The notes under the pieces are model-generated. The model was not told the origin of the DNA. It ran no database searches and was given only the letters and a program-made list of their open reading frames with translations. Source: Clostridiales bacterium DTU023 (GTDB lineage: Bacteria; Bacillota; Clostridia; Saccharofermentanales; DTU023). From it: DNA of 19,661 nt. Position 1 is the stretch's first letter. The number at the start of each line of letters is the position of its first letter. This document shows, one piece after another, positions 6,941-15,393 of this stretch. The position numbers and the translations under genes are program-made. Location of the stretch: assembly GCA_001512945.1 (NCBI GenBank), contig LFTF01000026.1, positions 347-20,007 on the forward strand. Reading direction: 5' to 3'.

Positions 6941-8392
6941 TTACCTCGTTTCTTCGAGTATCTCGCGGTACAGCGCTTCGTACTCACCGGCCGACCGCGA
7001 CCAGGAATAGTCCCCCTCCATCGCCGTCTTCACCATGTTATCCCAGCTTTCCCGATCCTCACGATAGACATGCGCCGCTTCCTTACATGTGAAAAGCAGT
7101 TCGTGCGCGTTTATATTGAGGAATCCGAACCCTGTCCCCGTCTTCTCGTATTTGTTGTACGGTTCGACCGTATCGGCCAGCCCGCCGGTCTGCCGAACAA
7201 GCGGCAGTGTTCCGTAACGCATGGCGATCATCTGGGATAACCCGCACGGTTCAAAAATGGAAGGCATCAGAAACACATCCGCCCCTGCATAGATACGCCT
7301 TGCTAGGTGGCGGTCGTACGCTAACACGGCGCGCATGCGTTCAGGGTGTCGACCTTGAGCATCCTGAAGCCGTTTTTCATACGACGGGTCACCGGTGCCC
7401 AGAACCACAAGTTGGATGTCTTCAGCGAGAAGCTCGTCAAGGATATGCAGTAGCAGATCGAGACCTTTTTGAGAATCTAACCTTGTGACCATCGCGAATA
7501 GCGGTGTTTTCGCTTGTTTGGGCAGTCCTAACTCTTCTTGGAGTGATTTCTTACACAGTGACTTACCCTTGATCCAAGCTTTGGATGTATAGGTAGACGC
7601 AATCTCCGGGTCACTAGCGGGATCATACAATTCGGTATCGATGCCGTTCAAAATACCCGAAATTTTCCAACTCTGCGAAAGGAGTAGCTGATTCAATCCT
7701 TCCCCAAAATAATCGGTCATAATTTCACGTGAATAGTTGGGTGACACAGTTGTCACGCGACTCGAGTATGTGATTCCTGCCTTCAGGAAATTGGGAACAC
7801 CGTTCATCAGAACACCTGTCTCCGTCATATACTCAGCGGGAAGATCAAGTAAATCTAAGACAACTTCTTTACTGTGTATTCCCTGATGCTTGAGATTGTG
7901 CAGGGTAATCATCGAGCTCACGTGGAGATGAAAGCCACATTTTTTGTAATGACTCTCGAGGAGCACGGGGATCATCCCCGTCTGCCAGTCGTTTAGGTGG
8001 AGAATGTCGGGTTCGAACCCCATCGGTTCTCCAAGCGCCTCAAGTACAGCGCGCTGGAAAAATGAGAAACGTTCGATATCGAAGGAATAATCGATATAAA
8101 GGCTGTCATGGCCAAAATAAAAATCGTTGTCGATCAGATAAACAGGTACTCCATCGACCTCCATCGTGAACAGACCGCTGTACATGGTGCGCCAACCAAG
8201 ACGAATAATCGACCACCGCAAAAATTGGAGTTTTGAGGCATACGTTTGCTTGATAATTTTATAAAGCGGCATTACTACCCTGACATCAAGCCCTTCGCGT
8301 CGAAGTGCCGCCGGCAAAGAACCGGCAACATCGCCAAGACCTCCGGTAGAAGCCAGAGGACTTAGCTCAGAAGTTACGTATAGTATTTTCAC
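6941..8392 (-). CDS. glgA: Glycogen synthase, ADP-glucose type (GT5)
   Basis: The enzyme extends alpha-1,4-glucan chains using ADP-glucose. At 483 residues it has the normal length and both GT-B domains. Visible family residues by alignment to the E. coli enzyme are the N-terminal GGL loop (17-19), His165 in TLHNL, NGID (249-252), Arg304 and Lys309 in TRLDSQKGLD, and Glu381 in EPCGLSQ, followed by TGGLADTV (402-409). The usual KxGGL lysine is replaced: the loop reads STGGLGD with Ser15. The start is GTG at 8392 with AAGGAG 8 nt upstream. The gene lies fourth in the operon, 73 nt after glgD and 5 nt before the GH13 gene. Confidence 0.95.
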   Translation of the reverse strand: MKILYVTSELSPLASTGGLGDVAGSLPAALRREGLDVRVVMPLYKIIKQTYASKLQFLRWSIIRLGWRTMYSGLFTMEVDGVPVYLIDNDFYFGHDSLYIDYSFDIERFSFFQRAVLEALGEPMGFEPDILHLNDWQTGMIPVLLESHYKKCGFHLHVSSMITLHNLKHQGIHSKEVVLDLLDLPAEYMTETGVLMNGVPNFLKAGITYSSRVTTVSPNYSREIMTDYFGEGLNQLLLSQSWKISGILNGIDTELYDPASDPEIASTYTSKAWIKGKSLCKKSLQEELGLPKQAKTPLFAMVTRLDSQKGLDLLLHILDELLAEDIQLVVLGTGDPSYEKRLQDAQGRHPERMRAVLAYDRHLARRIYAGADVFLMPSIFEPCGLSQMIAMRYGTLPLVRQTGGLADTVEPYNKYEKTGTGFGFLNINAHELLFTCKEAAHVYREDRESWDNMVKTAMEGDYSWSRSAGEYEALYREILEETR

Positions 8393-8408
8393 AGTATCTA
8401 CTCCTTGC

Positions 8409-8448
8409 CGGGCTTCGCGAATTTCAAGACGCTATATTGATCAGCCCG
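8409..8448 (-). repeat. Inverted repeat upstream of glgA
   Basis: In the 73-nt glgD-glgA gap, CGGGCT and AGCCCG form a 6-bp inverted repeat with a 28-nt loop. The arm nearer glgA ends 2-3 nt before the Shine-Dalgarno sequence AAGGAG. A stem could affect ribosome access or mRNA stability, but it is short and its loop is long. There is no T-run, so it is not a terminator. Confidence 0.25.
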
Positions 8449-8465
8449 TTTTCTTGATTACTCTT

Positions 8466-9575
8466 TTAGACGATCGAGTTTTTAGCGATCACAATCGGGA
8501 ACCCAGGCTGGCCAACAAGCTTTCCGCCCATCTTGATCACACTATTTTTATCAATGATAACGTGATCGAGCGTCACACCATCCGATACTTGAACATCCTG
8601 AAACAGTACGCTGTTCGTCACCTTTGCACCATGCCCGATAACACAGCCTCTAAAGAGAATACTGTTTTCAACGTGGCCCATGATGACGCAACCATCCGAG
8701 GAAAGCACATTTTTCACCGCTCCGCTATCAGATGAAACAATACAGGGAGCTCTATTTTTGACTTTCGTATAAATCGGTCTATCCGGCAAAAATAGTTTCT
8801 GACGCACATCATCATCCAGAAGTTGCATCGATGCGTCGAAGTAGCTTGCGACACTGTGGATACGAAACAACGATCCTGTATGTTCAATCGCCAGAATTTT
8901 CATTCGATCATAGTGCTGAAGCAATCCGACGATCGAGAAATCGGCAATTCCGCGTGCCATCATTTCTTCCAATATCTGTAGCAAAAGTGTTCGCGAAATG
9001 ACTATCAGGCCGAATGCGTTAAGTTCACTGGTTGGATTAGGATAATCGACCATCAGATCCTTGATAAAACCATCGCCATCGAGTTCAAAGGTCATCGAGG
9101 GAGGGCCGGAAATTTGTCCGTCTCTGGTATAAACAACGGACATGTCAGCACCAGACACGATATGCCGATCAAGAAGCGACAGATGGCCCATGTTCGCCAC
9201 ATAATCACTTGAAGAAATGATCACATGTGTTTGATCGCCTGACTCAACGTAATTGATTACACCCTGGGCATCGGTACGATCGGGGGCGCGTGTCACCGGA
9301 TTGATATAGGGAGGGATCAGGTAGAGTCCTTGTCTCATGCGGTCAAGATCCCACCATCCGCCCGTACCCATGTGATCCATGAGCGATTTATATCGCGTCA
9401 AGGCGACTACCCCGATGCGCTTTATGCCGCAATTGACCATATTGGACAACGCGAAATCAATAATCCTAAAACGTCCCGCAAACGGAACCGCAGCAAGCGC
9501 GCGCGGCACATTGAGAGCTCCCAGATGAATGCGTCGATTGTCCGCAAGAATCAGGCCCATCGCATCGATTAACAT
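8466..9575 (-). CDS. glgD: GlgD, non-catalytic partner subunit of ADP-glucose pyrophosphorylase
   Basis: This 369-residue GlgC paralogue has the nucleotidyltransferase fold (IIDFALSN, MGTGGWWDLDRMRQGLYLIPPY, IISSSDYVANM) and a C-terminal left-handed beta-helix region. The glycine-rich signature (GGxGxRL in GlgC) is replaced by ADNRRIHLG, and the GDH catalytic triplet position reads SSDY. These losses are characteristic of GlgD, which in Bacillota associates with GlgC and raises its activity rather than catalysing. The ATG overlaps the end of glgC by 7 nt (9569-9575), so translation is probably coupled and equimolar subunits are favoured. Confidence 0.95.
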   Translation of the reverse strand: MLIDAMGLILADNRRIHLGALNVPRALAAVPFAGRFRIIDFALSNMVNCGIKRIGVVALTRYKSLMDHMGTGGWWDLDRMRQGLYLIPPYINPVTRAPDRTDAQGVINYVESGDQTHVIISSSDYVANMGHLSLLDRHIVSGADMSVVYTRDGQISGPPSMTFELDGDGFIKDLMVDYPNPTSELNAFGLIVISRTLLLQILEEMMARGIADFSIVGLLQHYDRMKILAIEHTGSLFRIHSVASYFDASMQLLDDDVRQKLFLPDRPIYTKVKNRAPCIVSSDSGAVKNVLSSDGCVIMGHVENSILFRGCVIGHGAKVTNSVLFQDVQVSDGVTLDHVIIDKNSVIKMGGKLVGQPGFPIVIAKNSIV

Positions 9576-10849
9576 AGATCCATCTCCCTTCTCGCCAGAT
9601 GTGGCTGTTCAGCGACTATGTCCGGACGTATGTCCGCATGTTTGGGACCCACCATCGAATTGCCTGCGATAACAGCACCGCTTCGGATAATCAGGTCGGG
9701 TGCGAACACAGTGATATCGTCTTCACAAAGCGCATTCAGGAAAGCCTCCGTTGCATCTTCCTCGTCAGGTGTCGCGCGGACATCCGCTTCGATCACCGTA
9801 TTCATCCCCACAATGCACCGAGTAAGAACAGCTCCCGAACAAACACGGCATCCCGGCATCAGAAGAGAGTCGCGAACGACGGCTCCTTTTTCTATTACAA
9901 CGCTATAGCCGACAATGGAGTTATAGACTTCACCATAAATCTCAGTTCCATCCGTAACCGCAACGTTTTTGACAATTGAGTCCGGACCAAAATAATGAGA
10001 CGGTCTTTGTGGATTTTTTGAATAAACAGGCCACGTCTTATCACGAAGATTGATCAGATCCGGTTTTGCGAGCAAATCCATATTGGCCTCCCAAAGTGAA
10101 GCCACTGTGCCAACATCTTTCCAGTAATCATCAAAATGATAGGTGAATACTTTGAGACCTTTTGCAATCATCCCCGGAATAACATCCCCACCAAAATCGT
10201 TTCGTGATTCGGGGTTTTTTTCGTCTTCTATCAAGGTGCTGCGCAACACCTCCCATGAAAAGCAGTAAACACCCATCGATGCGAGATTGCTTTTCGGGTT
10301 GGAAGGTTTTTCTTCAAATTCAATGACACGACCGTCTTTATCAGTATTCATGATCCCGAAACGCGGCGCCTCACTCCAAGGCACCTCGATGACCGCGATG
10401 GTCGCGCCCGCATCATGCTCGATATGTGACCCCACCATCTTCTCGTAATTCATCTTGTAGATATGGTCTCCCGACAAAATCAACACGTAGTCGGGGTCAA
10501 AACTGTCGATAAACGGGATATTCTGATAGATCGCATTGGCCGTGCCTTTATACCACTCATTGCCCTCCTGGCTCAAGTAGGGAGGCAATATAAATGTACC
10601 GCCGTTGTTACGGTCAAGATCCCATGAATGACCGTTGCCGATATACGAATTGAGCTCGAGTGGCTGGTATTGCGTCAGCACCCCCACCGCTTCAATTCCC
10701 GAGTTCGTACAGTTGCTGAGCGGAAAATCGATGATGGTGTATCTGCTGCCAAACGGGACAGCAGGTTTTGCAATAAAGTCGGTCAACACACCGAGCCTGG
10801 ATCCCTGCCCCCCGGCGAGAATCATAGCGATAATTTCTTGCCTTGCCAT
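9569..10849 (-). CDS. glgC: Glucose-1-phosphate adenylyltransferase (ADP-glucose pyrophosphorylase)
   Basis: The enzyme makes ADP-glucose and PPi from ATP and glucose 1-phosphate, the committed step of bacterial glycogen synthesis. The 426 residues include the nucleotide loop LAGGQGSRL (11-19), FGSRYTIIDFPLSNC (33-47), WYKGTANAI (99-107), the metal-binding GDHIY (127-131), EEKP (179-182), YWKDVGT and a C-terminal left-handed beta-helix. The length is normal. The start is ATG at 10849 with a strong AGGAGG 9 nt upstream. It is second in the operon, 85 nt after glgB, and overlaps glgD at its 3' end. Confidence 0.97.
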   Translation of the reverse strand: MARQEIIAMILAGGQGSRLGVLTDFIAKPAVPFGSRYTIIDFPLSNCTNSGIEAVGVLTQYQPLELNSYIGNGHSWDLDRNNGGTFILPPYLSQEGNEWYKGTANAIYQNIPFIDSFDPDYVLILSGDHIYKMNYEKMVGSHIEHDAGATIAVIEVPWSEAPRFGIMNTDKDGRVIEFEEKPSNPKSNLASMGVYCFSWEVLRSTLIEDEKNPESRNDFGGDVIPGMIAKGLKVFTYHFDDYWKDVGTVASLWEANMDLLAKPDLINLRDKTWPVYSKNPQRPSHYFGPDSIVKNVAVTDGTEIYGEVYNSIVGYSVVIEKGAVVRDSLLMPGCRVCSGAVLTRCIVGMNTVIEADVRATPDEEDATEAFLNALCEDDITVFAPDLIIRSGAVIAGNSMVGPKHADIRPDIVAEQPHLARREMDLC

Positions 10850-10865
10850 CGTTACCTACCTCCTG

Positions 10866-10904
10866 TTATTCATGCGTCCTCTTTGCCGGAGACGACACCT
10901 TCAT
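10866..10904 (-). CDS. Possible 12-codon leader ORF before glgC
   Basis: In the glgB-glgC gap an ATG at 10904 opens MKVSSPAKRTHE and stops with TAA at 10866. AAGGA lies 6 nt upstream of this ATG at a good distance, and the TAA falls one base before the AGGAGG of glgC. The arrangement would allow translational coupling or leader-peptide control. The peptide resembles nothing I know, and an ORF this short with a purine-rich site can arise by chance. Confidence 0.25.
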   Translation of the reverse strand: MKVSSPAKRTHE

Positions 10905-10934
10905 GAAAGTTCCTTGATCGCCTATTGTCCTCTC

Positions 10935-12887
10935 TCACTGAAGCGTATCTCCGTCGTAGAGAAGATACATCCCCGAAAGCGGTGGCACGGGTAATTCTAT
11001 CCAAGGAAGACCCCGTGAAGAGTTTTCCGTATGGGAGTTGTGCTCAGTTGTCTCTGGCTTATCCGGCCCATTATCATTTAGTTCATCTTGTGTGGATGTG
11101 TAAGTTGTCTCCTGCAGGTTTGATCCCCCAAAACCGCTGCCGCCATAGCACGTCGCGTCACTGCTCAACACAAGTTTATAACGACCTTTTTTCGGAACGT
11201 AAATACGATACGTATCATAGGGAGCGGGAGTCATATTGAGAATAACGACGATTATCTCGTTGTCATCGTGCCCACAACGCGCGTATGAAAAGATACTATT
11301 CTCACGATCGTCGGCATCAAGCCAATGAAATCCGTCCCAAGACCGCTCAATTTCCCAAAATGCAGGGCGTGAAAGATAGAAATGGTTCAATTGTTTGACA
11401 AAATCGTGCATCTCCCGGTGGCGTGGGTATTGGAGCATAAACCATTCAAGTTGTTCGTAAAAACGCCACTCGAGGTAAGGCGCGAACTCATTGCCCATAA
11501 AATTGAGTTTGGCACCGGGGTGCGACATCTGGTACATAAAACATGCCCGCAAAGAAGCGAACTGGCGCCAGTAATCGCCCGGCATCCGACCCAGAAGTGA
11601 TTTTTTACCATGCACCACTTCATCGTGAGAAAAGGGCAGTATAAAATTCTCCTCGAAAGCATACATCATTGTAAAAGTAATCTTATCGTGAAACTGTCCG
11701 CGCGCGTAGTAATCGGATTCCATATAAGAAAGCGTGTCATTCATCCAACCCATATTCCACTTGTGTGTGAATCCGAGTCCTCCCTCTGACACGGGTGTTG
11801 TGACATCTGGATACGCGGACGATTCTTCCGCGGCCAGAATACAATGGGGGAAATGTTCGCGAAGTAGCGAGGTTGTTGCCTTCAGAAAGTCAATGGCTTC
11901 AAGATTTTCGTACGTTCCATTGTGATTGAGTTCCGCTTCTGGACGACCAAAGTTGAGAAATATCATGCTACTCACTGCGTCAAAGCGCAGCCCATCAGCA
12001 TGAAACTCATCGACCCAAAACCACGCGCTTGAGAGAAGAAAGGAACGCACTTCCATGAGCGAGTAGTTGAAGGCCAGTGTGCCCCAACCTTTGTGCTCTC
12101 CTTTTCTCGTGTCAGGTTCTTCAAAAAGAGGCTCTCCGTCAAAAAGCGCCAACGCGAAATCATCTTTCGGAAAATGCGATGGCACCCAGTCCAGAATGAC
12201 GCGCAATCCCGATCTGTGAAGAATATCGATCAAATATTTTAAATCTGCCGGTGTCCCATAGCGGGATGTCGCGGCAAAGTACCCTGTTACCTGATAGCCC
12301 CATGAAGCGTCAAGCGGATATTCCATCAAGGGCATCAATTCAACAGCGTTATACCCCATGTCAACGCAATAGTCCGCAAGCTGATGCGCTATTTCGCGGT
12401 AGCTAAATACGTTACCGTCAGCGTAACGCCGCCAGCTTCCGAGATGTACTTCATAAATATTGAGAGGGCCTGCTTGACGCGCGTCGCACCGATTAGAAGT
12501 GAATTCGCCGTCGCCCCATTCATAATCTTCGTCCGCATCATAAAGAATAGAGGCTGTTCCGGGTCTTGTCTCTGCGTGGCGGGCGAAAGGGTCCGCTTTG
12601 AGCGTAATCTGCCCCGATTGTGCCTGAACGGCGTATTTATAGCGTTGCCATTGGACAGCGCCCGCAACAAATCCCTGCCAGATACCGGTTGTCCCATAAG
12701 GGTTTAGCAGATCGGCTACGGGATCCCATCCATTAAAGTCTCCGGTAACACTCACACTTACGGCACGGGGAGCCCAGACAGCAAATCGATAACCTTGCTC
12801 GCCTTGAGGCGAAATATCGGGTCGCGCACCGAGCATGCGGTAGCTTTGATAATTCTTACCCTGATTGAAAAGCCAAGCCTTGTTCAT
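10935..12887 (-). CDS. glgB: 1,4-alpha-glucan branching enzyme (GH13)
   Basis: The enzyme introduces alpha-1,6 branches into glycogen. Numbered from the chosen start (650 residues), there is an N-terminal CBM48-like sandwich (RFAVWAPRA, TGDFNGWD at 48-55), then the barrel with VILDWVPSHF (230-239), HADGLRFDAVSSM with nucleophile Asp303, LAAEESS with Glu354, and FSHDEVVHGKKSL with Asp422, and a C-terminal beta domain. The ATG at 12887 (MNKAWLFN) is preferred: GGGAAG at 12899-12904 lies 11 nt upstream, whereas the in-frame ATG at 12896 and GTG at 12899 are too close to it. The C-terminal domain carries an acidic, Asn/Thr-rich insertion. It is the first gene of the glycogen operon. Confidence 0.95.
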   Translation of the reverse strand: MNKAWLFNQGKNYQSYRMLGARPDISPQGEQGYRFAVWAPRAVSVSVTGDFNGWDPVADLLNPYGTTGIWQGFVAGAVQWQRYKYAVQAQSGQITLKADPFARHAETRPGTASILYDADEDYEWGDGEFTSNRCDARQAGPLNIYEVHLGSWRRYADGNVFSYREIAHQLADYCVDMGYNAVELMPLMEYPLDASWGYQVTGYFAATSRYGTPADLKYLIDILHRSGLRVILDWVPSHFPKDDFALALFDGEPLFEEPDTRKGEHKGWGTLAFNYSLMEVRSFLLSSAWFWVDEFHADGLRFDAVSSMIFLNFGRPEAELNHNGTYENLEAIDFLKATTSLLREHFPHCILAAEESSAYPDVTTPVSEGGLGFTHKWNMGWMNDTLSYMESDYYARGQFHDKITFTMMYAFEENFILPFSHDEVVHGKKSLLGRMPGDYWRQFASLRACFMYQMSHPGAKLNFMGNEFAPYLEWRFYEQLEWFMLQYPRHREMHDFVKQLNHFYLSRPAFWEIERSWDGFHWLDADDRENSIFSYARCGHDDNEIIVVILNMTPAPYDTYRIYVPKKGRYKLVLSSDATCYGGSGFGGSNLQETTYTSTQDELNDNGPDKPETTEHNSHTENSSRGLPWIELPVPPLSGMYLLYDGDTLQ

Positions 12888-12980
12888 ATCGCACATCACT
12901 TCCCGGCCGATCCGTCAGCGAGTTATCTTGAAACCAGCATCGAGAAAGGCTCATAAGGCGGTTAGGTATGCCTTGATTTC

Positions 12981-12986
12981 ATTATA
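12981..12986 (-). promoter_or_regulatory. Candidate -10 for the glycogen operon
   Basis: The minus strand has a perfect TATAAT between mutS2 and glgB, predicting a leader of about 87 nt. No -35 resembling TTGACA is present 16-18 bp upstream, so an activator-dependent promoter or transcription continuing from mutS2 are both possible. No terminator was seen after mutS2. Confidence 0.4.
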
Positions 12987-12996
12987 CAATAGGATT

Positions 12997-15393
12997 TCAA
13001 CTAAGATTGAGGTCGACCACAGTTACACCGTCTCCGCCTTCGCCGTCCCCACCTGATCGGAACGTAAGAACTCGCCGTTTGTCACGGGCAAGTGCGTTAT
13101 GTGTTGCTTCGCGCAGTGCTCCCGTACCTTTGCCATGGACAATGCGGATCGGTGAGAGCCCTGCGAGCATCGCTTCATCCAGAAAGTGATCGATCATGGT
13201 CAGCGCCTCGTCGACACGTTTGCCAAGCAACATCAATTCTGTGCCGGCACGCATGACGATGTCAGAGCGTAATACAGACGCTGATTCCAGCGAACTCGCC
13301 CGTCGCTTTGCCGGAGCATCCTTTTTTTTGCGTGAGCGGCGAAGTTCTGAGATGGGTACCTTGACGCGAAACGAACCCGACTCCAAAACAACCTGATTTT
13401 TTGCGTCGGGTTGTCCGCGAACGATACCTGAGACTCCGAGCGACCGAGCTTCATACCGTTCGCCCTCAACAATTTCCTCCGGGAGTAAAATCTTGTCTTC
13501 ATTGAGATTAGACGCGGAGGATCGTAATCGGAATTTCTTTTCGATGGATCCCAATCGACCCAGCATATCTGACGCGATCCGGTGATCACTCGACTTCGCT
13601 CCGGACGTCTGCTGGCGCATTTGTGAAAGAAGCTCGTCAACTTCCGTGCGCGTTTCGCTGAGAAGCTCGTTTGCCTCTTCGCGCGCCTTTGCCAGCAGCC
13701 GGTCGTGCTCAACGCCAATTTTTTCGACCTCGAGGTCGAGTGCCTGCTGCGCCTTTTTCGTTTCCAACCGTAATCGTTCGATCTCTTCTTCCATGGTTCG
13801 CGCTTCCCGATGACTGCGCTCGATCGCCGAAATGAGGTCTTCGAACCGTGTTCCTTCTTCCGTAATCAGAGCGCGGGCGCTGTCAATAATTCGTGGAGAC
13901 AGGCCGAGTCGACTTGAGATGACAAAGGCATTGCTTACACCCGGTACGCCAATCAATAGCTTGTACGTCGGGCTAAGCGTTTCTGTATCGAATTCGCAGC
14001 ACGCGTTTTCGACGTCAGGCTCATTCATCGCATACCCTTTGAGTTCCCGGTAATGCGTTGTCGCAACTGTGTGACATCCCGATGCCTTCAGGTGATCTAG
14101 TATTGCGATAGCGAGTGCCGCGCCCTCAGATGGATCAGTACCCGCGCCCAGTTCATCAAGTAAAACTAGCGTTCCCTCCCCCGCGTTCTCAGTGATACGA
14201 ACAATCTCACGCATGTGAGAGGAAAAGGTCGACAAACTCTGCTCAATGCTCTGTTCATCTCCAATATCAACTTCAACATTCCCAAACCACGATACGTGAG
14301 ATCCAGACGCCACCGGAATAAAAAGGCCTGCCATTGCCATTAATGTGAGCAACCCGCATGTTTTGAGCGTAACCGTTTTGCCTCCCGTATTAGGCCCTGT
14401 GATAACAAGCGTCCGAAACGTCTTGCCCAGTTCGAAATCAATCGCGACAACTTGGTCGCGCGCGATAAGCGGATGTCGTGCCCGGCGAAGCACGATGATG
14501 CCGTGCTCATTTAATGCCGGGCGTGTGGCGTCAATCGCGAGTGCATATCTTGCCTTTGCCATCGCGAAATCTAATTCAGCGAGAATGACCGTATTTTCGA
14601 GCAATGCGTCGTGTTGTGTTGACACGATGCCTGACAATTCTTTGAGAATCACCAGCACCTCATGTTGTTCGGCAGCCTCCAGCTCGCGAATCTTATTGTT
14701 GAGTTCAACAACCGCCATCGGTTCTACAAAAAGTGTATTGCCCGTCGAAGAAGTGTCGTGAACCAGCCCCCTTACGGCAGCTCTGCGATCGGATCTTACA
14801 GGAACAACGTAGCGTCCGCCACGTATTGTGATAATAGTCTCCTGTAATGCGTCTGCGTGCTTGACGAGCACGCGATCGAGCTCACGACGGACGGCGTCCT
14901 GAGCGTCTCGTTGTTTTTTTCTGATTGAAAAAAGCGTGTCACTAGCACGGTCGAATAATTCGTCTTCACCTGCTATTGATTGCTCTAATCGTTTAAGGAA
15001 ACCCGGAAACGCTTCAAGACGCTTCGCCTTCTGATGAACGGCCAAGTCGTCATCCTGACCTTCGCGGTTGCCGGTCACTTCGGCAAGCATCCGTTCAACC
15101 GCGCGGAGGAATGCGGCAATACGGAGCAGATCGGCACAAGACAAGACAGCTCCAACTGCGGCCTGCCTGACAGCTGGCCTGATGTCATTGATCCCGGCAA
15201 ACGGAAGATCGCCATACTTGAGAAGACGCGCAACCGCGTCTTCTGTTTCAGTGAGCCATGATTCTGATTCAAGGGCAGTGTGCGCCGGAAGCAACGCACT
15301 GCAGAGCATACGACCCGGCAGTGTCAGCGCGCGTTCCGCAACAAGTTCAATGATTGTGTTGTATTCGAGGTTTTTGAGCGTTTTCTCACGCAT
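12997..15393 (-). CDS. mutS2: Endonuclease MutS2
   Basis: This 798-residue MutS-family ATPase lacks the mismatch-recognition domain. MutS2 proteins act in recombination suppression and, in Bacillus, in rescue of collided ribosomes. In order: N-terminal core and clamp regions, Walker A GPNTGGKT (333-340), the EQSLSTFSSHM segment (384-394), Walker B LLDELGAGTDP (411-421), TTHYRELKGYA, a coiled coil of about 515-590, a KOW-like segment (RYEARSLGVSGIVRG) and a C-terminal Smr domain with HGKGTGALR. The Smr LDLRG motif reads LMLLG here. The ATG at 15393 begins the conserved MREKTLKNLEYN and overlaps the pgsA stop by 8 nt; longer in-frame starts lie within pgsA and add unrelated residues. Confidence 0.94.
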   Translation of the reverse strand: MREKTLKNLEYNTIIELVAERALTLPGRMLCSALLPAHTALESESWLTETEDAVARLLKYGDLPFAGINDIRPAVRQAAVGAVLSCADLLRIAAFLRAVERMLAEVTGNREGQDDDLAVHQKAKRLEAFPGFLKRLEQSIAGEDELFDRASDTLFSIRKKQRDAQDAVRRELDRVLVKHADALQETIITIRGGRYVVPVRSDRRAAVRGLVHDTSSTGNTLFVEPMAVVELNNKIRELEAAEQHEVLVILKELSGIVSTQHDALLENTVILAELDFAMAKARYALAIDATRPALNEHGIIVLRRARHPLIARDQVVAIDFELGKTFRTLVITGPNTGGKTVTLKTCGLLTLMAMAGLFIPVASGSHVSWFGNVEVDIGDEQSIEQSLSTFSSHMREIVRITENAGEGTLVLLDELGAGTDPSEGAALAIAILDHLKASGCHTVATTHYRELKGYAMNEPDVENACCEFDTETLSPTYKLLIGVPGVSNAFVISSRLGLSPRIIDSARALITEEGTRFEDLISAIERSHREARTMEEEIERLRLETKKAQQALDLEVEKIGVEHDRLLAKAREEANELLSETRTEVDELLSQMRQQTSGAKSSDHRIASDMLGRLGSIEKKFRLRSSASNLNEDKILLPEEIVEGERYEARSLGVSGIVRGQPDAKNQVVLESGSFRVKVPISELRRSRKKKDAPAKRRASSLESASVLRSDIVMRAGTELMLLGKRVDEALTMIDHFLDEAMLAGLSPIRIVHGKGTGALREATHNALARDKRRVLTFRSGGDGEGGDGVTVVDLNLS

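Noticed and set aside
13233..13718. 161-codon open frame on the minus strand
   Set aside because: It is a second frame within mutS2, with no recognisable motif or start signal.
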